Source: Gordius sp. MW1 (taxonomy: Eukaryota > Nematomorpha > Gordioida > Gordea > Gordiidae). From it: a stretch of DNA of 64,000 bases. A program made the position numbers and the translations under genes. This document shows, in pieces, positions 47,901 to 56,900 of this stretch; position 1 is the first letter of the stretch, and the number at the start of each line of letters is the position of its first letter. The stretch spans positions 34,720,001-34,784,000 of the forward strand of contig OZ038526.1 in the NCBI GenBank assembly GCA_964036665.1, given 5' to 3'. The notes under the pieces were generated by a model, which did not search any database, was not told the origin of the DNA, and saw only the letters and a list, made by a program, of their open reading frames with translations.

Positions 47901-50900
47901 GACCAATGGAATAAAATGACCATTGGCCAAAATGTGATTCGAAAATTTTTTTTTCGTTTTTTTTTACTCTTATGAATTTATATCCATTTTTACCGTGTGC
48001 TGGCTGCTGACCGATGGAAAAAAATGACCATTGGCCAAAGTGAGCATCAAATTTTTTTTTCCGTTTTTTTTGGCTATCATTGACTTATAGAGTATCTGTT
48101 GGTACTGACCAATGGAGAAAAAATGACCATTCGCCAAATTTTTGATTTTTTTAATTAAAAATTGTTCAAATTCAACAAAAAATTTCTCCCAACAATTCTG
48201 CAAATTCTTAACATTGTGATGTTTTATAATATAATGTTTGTTAGACCCATAATCACTAAAGGCCCTAAAAACTAATGTAATACGCAACTAGATGAAAACA
48301 CTAAATCTAACCCTAACCCTTGCCTATATTACATTTTGCCTATATTACATTTTGCCTAAAAATGGAAAATTTGTATAAATAATTAATTAATCATTAGGCA
48401 TTTAATACCCCCCTATAGGCATTCTCGCCCCTTCCCACCTTTCTCGCCCATAAATTGCATAGCAAATATGATACATTTATACGAAGTAAAGATGAGTCGT
48501 CCCCCCTTCCCTTCTCCCCTCCCCCTTCCCACGAGGGCCGAAGGCCCGAGTTTATACTAGTGTTGTAAAAACGGCTGTTATTATACCATTGATATCGACT
48601 AAAGTTTGATAAATGACGATTGACCTAAAAGGTGTACTCTAAATAAATGCGAATATATATTAAGTTTACGACTTTCTCTACCGTGGTCGGATAGAATAAA
48701 ATTATGTATTTTGATACACAACTCTCGTTTATAAAACGATGACCTTCTTAAAGTACATAAAAAATAAGGGCGCCGTTATTTAAGTAACACCATATCAAAT
48801 CCCAATTACAAACCAAACAAAGCAGACTGTTTAAAGTCTGGACAACCCATAGAGTTTTGTAAATTCTAAATTTTGCAACAAGGTTAACAATAGCTAAACT
48901 AAACAATCATATTATTGCTAAATTGCTAAACCCTTTCAATTTTTAATATGAAAGCATAAATTCTCATTATAATTAGATTTAATAAATATTTTACAGAGCA
49001 GCTAAAACCTGTAACATTGAAATGCTAAAGAAACCAAGACTATGGATAAATCTCTGAACTTTGTTGTGCTTCAAATACCCAACTTAATATATCACAAAAT
49101 CATAATATTTGCACAAAAAAGGCCGTAGAAAAAATGATCACAAAAAATTTGACAATGATATAAGAGCGACAAATCGCACAAACCTAGCTTTAGATGGTGG
49201 TACGGGTTTGAGGTTGCGTAGGATGATTCGGTCAAAAATCTCGCAGCATTTATCCTGCAAAACGGCGAGAGATGAGCAAAGTAGAAGGGCTTGAATCCAA
49301 GCTTTTTCCAAAGAGGCCCGCATACGTTTTAACGCTGGTAAAGTTTGGGAATTAATTTCTAGGCCATTACTACCGAGGCCAATTTTAGCCAACTCCGACA
49401 ATAGAGTTGTCAAAGAGGAGAGAGCTTGTTTTTGTACCATAACGCTTTTATCGCTAGTTGCAGCTGTCGACAGTATATTCACCACATTCTGTAAATTATA
49501 CGAATATATATTACTGTGAAATCATAGGTTTATAGGAGGATTATGCTATGCTTTTTACTAAATTACGATCCAATTATTACATACAGCTTTTATTATCGTG
49601 GGCGTAGCCAAGAGAAGGGGGCCGCCCCTCTTTAAATTCGAAAATTTGTTAAAATCCATTAAAATTATGGCTAAAATTTCAAAAAATGATCATTTTGCCC
49701 CTTCCTAAATCATTATTGCCCCCCTATCTAATTACAATGCTGGCTAGGCCCATGATTATTATTACGTACCACATAATAGGTAAATTAGAAGTAAGCAAAG
49801 GTCATCCATTGATTTGCAGAGAATTATTTTCGCAATCATCCGTTATAAAGCAACTACCTAGACAAGTTGCCAAAAGAAATTCACTTATAAAGGTAATCAG
49901 GCGGGCCCAAAAACAAAAATTGGGCTCGGGCGAGGTCGAAAAACTTAAAGCCGATCCAGCGGTCATTAGCTAGTCTATATGCAAAAGCAAAAAAAAGCCT
50001 TTTACAGAAGCACAAGTCAACAGCAATTAAAAACCCGTATAAGTTTCCGCGGCATTTATTAAAAAAATGACAACTTGGACAGGAGAGGACGGATAAGACA
50101 ACAAAAAACGAACCCATAAATTGCATATTAATATTTCTCGGCACATATATGCAAACACAATCGATCGAAATTTTATGAAGCAAAACTTCATTACATAATT
50201 TTTTTATAGAATCCTAACCCCTCCCCCCCCCCCCCCCCATAGGAAAATAAAAAAACGGTTGACATATCCATGGGCGTAGCCAGCATTGGAATTAGAGAGG
50301 GACAATAACGATTTAAGGAGGGGCAAAATGATCATCTTTTGAACTTTTTAGGCATAATTTTAATAAATTTCAACAAATTTTTGGATTTAGAGGTGGACCA
50401 GCCGCCCCTTCTTGCCCCCCCCCTGGCTACGACCATGGACATGTCAACGGACAGCGCCCATCCCACGTGGAGAGGGTGCCAGCCGCCCAGATTCCCCTTG
50501 GCTACTCCCATTAATAATTTCCAATAAACTTTTCGTCTCATTGACAAAACAAAAAATGTCTTTTCTCACTGATTTAGTTGCTAAGTACAGAGTTCCTAGC
50601 AACGCACTGTTGTTGATTCCAGCCACATTTGAAGGTGATTGAACGACTTGCAACAAGCGAATCATTAACTTTTCCAGCGCTTCTACGGCTACCCTTCTAA
50701 CGTGTGCTTTGGGATCTTGTTTAATTCTACAACGCAAAAGCGCGAATAAATGCTGAAACGTTATCACGCCCTCCCCGGGTCCATTATAGGCAGTGAGGCA
50801 ATCCGCTTTACTAAGATCTAGTGGATTTTATTTTAAAAAATAAATTATTTTACTAACAGGGCCCTTTCTCAGTTGATAGAGCATTTTATGCAATGATGAG

Positions 50901-53900
50901 TAACTAAAAAAAATATAAAATTATGTGAAAAAACACTGCCAATAGAATAGATAAAGTCAATTATAAATAAAGAAGATACAAAAATATATACAAGAATAGC
51001 CCCCCCCCTGCAATTTATAAAAAATTCAAGTTTTTAATATTAAAATTCTTAGCAAAATTCTGGCGGAATTTAGAACGCGATATCACACTATAAAATGTAT
51101 TTGAATAACATAACTAACGGTAAAAGAAGTTTCAAGTGTATATTAATTTCCAGCCAATAATCAAATTAAAGTTTAATAAAAATAATGAAATGTTAAAAAC
51201 CACTTTGCCACTTTGAAATATTATAAAATATCATAGGTTTAAATAAAAATTGAAAATTCACGAAAATTTTTACCGCTGAAAGAGATCATGTTGCTTCGTC
51301 TGCTTTTGTGTGTTTGGTCTAAATTTACAGTTAAAATTGTGTCCGAAGGAGTTGGGTTACTTATAGCTCTTTTCACCACATTTTCCGTTATTTTAATTGA
51401 TTCGTCTATAAATCAAATTTAAAAATCAATAAATACCATCTATAAAAGTAATATATGTAATTTTATATAATATTATCATGTGATTTTTTTTGGGAAAAAA
51501 TACAATTTATAGTAGATAACAGTGCCCTACTCCAAATGGTAAAAGGTATAAAAGCATTTAATAACTAAGAGTCTCTTCAATTTAACAGAATTATAGCATA
51601 GCACAAATAGCCAAACAGTTGCACCAGAATACTATAAGTTTGACAGAAAAGTTACTACTGATATAACCAATGTCATTTAAAAGCTGATATTACAAAACAT
51701 TTTAATTATGAAAAAATGATAAGATAAATGAGGTAGAGGGAAATGGCACGCGATATTTCGAGCAATTATAGCCCATCAACAGAAAAAAAGTGGAAATGAA
51801 ATCACCCACAAACTAAGTAAATAAATATATAAAAACAATCGAAATTAGAAATCAGGCCATAGCCTAGAGAAGTTAGCGATAGCGATGGTGGGGATGGATC
51901 CATTTTTGTATAATAAAAAAGTACGGATGATAATAGGAAAAATAAGGATAACAATCGTCACAAATAATAAACAATTGTAAAATCAACTGGCAAACTGTTT
52001 GCAGATTTTAATAAAGTTTCGTGAACACTAATATGTTTTTAGTTTTTTCCTAAACGTCAAGTTTTTGAAATATTCGCTGTCAAAGTTGTCAAAAAAAGCA
52101 ATTTTAGCGTTTTTTAAACACCAATAACTTCTTTATCCTAGCACAATTAATATTTAATTATATACAAAATTAACTTATCCCTATTTTTTACATTCACAAA
52201 TTACTTCTGGTTCGAGGTCGATTCCCTTTCACACTTGGAGGAACTACTCAACTATTACTACACTACACTACATTACTACCACTGCTGGCAATGGTTGTGA
52301 CCTAGTCAAGCAAGGACAATCTTATTCAATCCTTATCTATCTACGCTTATGCAAAATATTTTATTATTTTTAATTAGGGGGAATATATTAAATCATAAGC
52401 CCAATGTTAAATATAAATTTGCGAAAATACAATTTGTGATCACTGCTTTTTTTTAAACCTAAATATTTAGAAGAAACTAAATGACGAATCGCAATTGATA
52501 GATCGTTAAAAGGCGATGATAACCAAATGTGAAATAGTTACTAAAGTTGGAAACCAAGTCCATTTTTTCCAATTGAACCGTGCATCTAAGCATGGGCCCA
52601 CTGACTAAGGGCCCTTGTCGAGCCTGAGCCAGGTCGGACCCAGCACCTATTTGGGGCCGGGCCGGAAGGTCTGAGCCATTTCGAGAACATTCAATGGGAT
52701 TTGATGGTAAGTCACAAAGCGTCAACTGCTTGAGAATGTCTTGGTCGCTTAAAGCCTCGAGGTATTTGATGGTGGAAGAAATTGATTTGTTTCGTACACT
52801 AGGACAGCGATATTAATGGATGCAAAAATGGACTGTGATGTATGACAATTCATGGGCGTAGCCAGGGGGGGGGGCAGGGAGGGGCGGCTGCCCCCCTCTA
52901 AATTCAAAACTTCTCAAAAATTTAAATTAATTATGGCTTAAATTTCAAAAATTTATCATTCTGCCCCTCCATAAAGCATCGTTGCCCACCTCTAGATCCA
53001 ATCCCGACTAAGGCAAATTGTTTAAATGTTATACTATGGTTATACTCCATTTATTTAAGCGAGATCAAGATCAGCATTATTTTTCAATATTTTAAATAAT
53101 AATATATAAAATTTAATTAAAAACAAATCAACTTTATAACTTTAATTATTTTCCAAAACTTATGACCTGCATAACTAATGATTTAAGCATTTTTTAACCA
53201 AATCATGTTAAATAGTTAAATTAAATTAAGCCTAATTCTATAGCACTTATTCAACAAAACCAAAAATAAAACTAGAAGCAGAGTGAGATTCTCTCGAAAA
53301 TATTGTTTCTAAAACGACTACTATTAAAAGTTAGAGGCAATATGTCCAAACTTAATTTTTATTTTATTCCTTTATTTTCCTATAATTTTTAAAATCCTGA
53401 ATTGCCATCGTAAATACGTCTTCCTAGCCCGTCCCAATTTTAAAAATTACAATCACAAATCTATTTTCACAACATGACATTTGACAGAACTAACAATTAG
53501 TGTTGTAAAAAGGGCTGAGTTTTGTTGATCGACCTTTGAGTTTGGTCGACTAAACATAAACAGACTAATCGTTTTTTGGTCCGTTTTTCTTAGTCTACAT
53601 CTAGATTTAGACAAAACTTGAAGCACAGATCTGAGTCGATCGTTAGTTGTAGTTAGACCAAAGGTAGACCAAACAAAACCCAGCCGTTTTTACAACCCTA
53701 CTATCAATACAATCATATAAATATCTGGTCGAAATCGATCTGAGGCTAGGAGCCAGCAAATCAATCGTAAAAATTTCGCAAATTTTGCAAGAAATATAAT
53801 CATCGATAATTGCGTAGCAATTAACTAATAAAATCTAACAGATCTTACCCAGCCAATGAATCTTCGCACGAGCTCAAAACGATTCGAAACAAAAATTCGG

Positions 53901-56900
53901 GCGAAAGATAATAGGACTCCCTGTCATTGACAGGATGAGTATTCCCTCGTGAATTTTCATTGGGATCTTGAAGGCTAAATTGCTTTTGCCGGGACATGGT
54001 GTAATGTAGGAAGTCGGCGCAGGCCATCTTGTAGGACGTTTTATTTGCTTTGGAAATCCTTTAGGAATGGTATATAGCGATTTAATAAAAATTCTGTGTG
54101 GCTGCACTAGAAAACTGCAAAGACACTTTTTTTTAACCCGAACCCGACCCGAAATTTTTCAATCCGAACCCGACCCGAAAGCCTTTTAAAATTTTCAACC
54201 CGAACCCGACCCGAAGGCATTTTAAAATTTTTAGCCCGAACGCGATCCGACATAGGGTAGGGTAGAGTCCGGGTCGGGTTTCGGGTCATCCGTGCAGTTC
54301 TCTAGCTGCAACTATGGGTGTAGCCAGCATTGGAATTAGAGGGGGGGGGGACAATAATGAATTGGAGAGGGGCAAAATAAACATTTGTTAAAATTTTAAC
54401 CATAATTTTAATAAATTTTTTGGATTTAAAAGGGGGGCAGCCTCCCCTCCCTGTCCCCCTCTTGGCTACGCCCATGTATGTAGGTATTTGCCCCGATGAC
54501 ATTCAAGAGCTTAGCTAAATCGGCAAGCTAAGAATGAGTCCCATCTGACACCTACGCGGTGCATGTCGGGCCACGGTAACTAGAGGTTACGTGTTTATTT
54601 TGTTAGTAGGTTAGTGGTTAGTTTGTTAGTATGTAAAAGCGGAGTTTATTATTGTGTACAAAATTCAACTCTTGATTAATTTTCAAAAACTGTTTCCCGA
54701 CTACAATAATAAATACCTAGCTAGCCAAATCCTATATCTAACTCTGGACTCATTATCAAGTCTAGTGTCCACTAAGATCACGAGTCGTCCGTAAAATTCT
54801 TTGCCGGTTAATTGTTGAGAATCAATGGGAGAAGCATCGTCGAGGTGCCCAGGCTCTGGGCTGGTACTAGCTACGGTTAGGTGTTGACAAAGCCGATACA
54901 AGCATTCCTGAACTACGGCTTGACGACCTTTATTTTCATTCGTCGATTTATCACACAAATCCCTTTTAAAGACACATACAGACAAACAAAAATTATTGTT
55001 TTAACATTCAGCCAAGGCCCGAGCCCCGCCCGAATTGACTAAAGCTAACTAATCTTTAATAAAATAGGATTTAAACAAACTCAACCCGATATTAAATAAT
55101 TATTTATCTTCGAACACCATACATAAAATAGCTTCTAAACTTTAGCTTTTTCCCCCTGTCTATTATAATATCTTGACCTAAATTGCTTACTCTAGTATTC
55201 AAATATATTCCCTGTAGCTATTAATTTATAAATAAAATAAAGAAATAATATTTAAAAAAAATTTTTATTTAGAACTGTTAGATAAAATATATTTTATAAA
55301 GTTAGATATCTAGTTTTAAATTAGCTGAATAAATTGTAGCCAGTAAAAATGATATTATTTCAAACTTATCCTGGTTGTAAATTACGAGTAATAACAATTT
55401 AATGCATTATGTATTTATATGGTGAAATAATTTTCGAAATTGAAAAAATCGGGTCGGGCTCGGGTCGGGCAAAAAAATCAAAAAAGTCGTTCGGGCTCGG
55501 GCAAAATAAAAAATGAGACGTCGGGCTCGGGCCGAACAAATTTCATTTTGCAGGACTAACGGTCGACTCTGGCCTATTTTTTATATTCTTACTAAGCCTG
55601 AGGTCGACTAAGAAAAACGGACTAAAAAATCTTTGTTCGTCTCCGTTTATTATTGTTGGTATAACACATAATCTAATTAAGGTGGTAGATTGGGAATAAC
55701 TGATTTTTGCTTTAAAAATTTGTGAGTAATTTAGGACAGGTATTTATAGCTTACAATTATTACAAACGCTTCCATTACTTTTAGCGGTAAAATATTATCT
55801 CCTCAGATAAGGGCGTTGTTATTCTACCTAATTTAACAATACAGGGTAGTGTAGTTTGAATTTTCTTCGTTCTGTTGTGGTCTTGTGTTATGTAATATTA
55901 GCTCAAGTATGACCTCAAAGATGGCTGCCGCCTACCTTACTTAAAATTATCAGCTGTTCACCAGCCTATGGTATTTTATTAGTCCATGGTATATCCACAA
56001 AATTATCTAAGAAACTCATATGGCAATTGACGTTTTAATCAAAATATTAGGCGTATATAAAATATAAAAGGTTAATTTATATACTTATTTAAAGGGAGGG
56101 TCCTAAGGGATATCTTAACCATTTGACTCACTGCCTGAACAATGGAGTGTTAGGGGGTTAGAAAAAATTTGGTATAAACTAAGTAAATTCCTTTATAAAG
56201 TTTTTTTTTATAAATTTGCATTCTTTTTTTAATTTTTAAAAATAAAATAACTAGTAAAAAGACTGAATATTACGAGGTAAATGTAAAATAAATGCTTAAA
56301 CAGTTCCCAAAAGATGTATATAACTATTAATAACAATGTAAGAATAAAGTGATTTAAACAAAATTTCTTGCAAAGTATACAAAATATTTATACAGTTACA
56401 CATCAAAACGAACACTATCATTTGGCAAAATGGCAGAGTAAAAAGAAGAAGAAACAATCTAATTTTGTGAAAAGTCAAATTTAATCCTAAAAATGATATA
56501 TATTATATATGAATTATTAAAATCCTCTCAATAATTCAAAAAACCTGTATTTTTTAAAGTTCTTGGCGCTTAGAAAAGAATAATATTTGTTCCTTTTGTG
56601 GTCCAAAATAAATTTAAACAATTTTCTTATTTTAAATGAACAAAATGGTCTCATAGCAACTTAAGTTAAATCACATAAAACCAAACAATTTACGAAAAAG
56701 GCCGTTCAGGAGTCAAAAAAATGCTTTCTAAATTTTTTCATGATAATGGTTATAAGCTCAACAATGTCATAACTTATAATGCTAAATGTTGTAAAGTAAA
56801 AGCTTACTATCCAAGTTTGGCAAAATTTATTCTATAAATATTATTTAAAATAAATTTAGAAAAAATGAAAATATTTTATATGTTGTCTGCTTACATTGAG

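Noticed and set aside
46638..48287. Series of overlapping open frames on both strands with DHWPKC/CYYDFLAVRWLL repeats
   Set aside because: They are translations of the minisatellite at 46838-48130; period 127-129 bp is not a multiple of 3, and both strands are open by composition.
48297..48325. ctaaccctaaccct resembling telomere repeats
   Set aside because: Only two or three units; too short to support an interstitial telomere.
56296..56478. Hydrophobic open frame on the minus strand as an NCAPD3 exon or membrane protein
   Set aside because: No acceptor/donor pair in the needed phase and composition equals intron background.
56820..56850. 24-nt microexon plus 26-nt intron in NCAPD3 intron 6
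   Set aside because: Phase works for the 24 nt, but the following piece runs into a stop with no usable donor.
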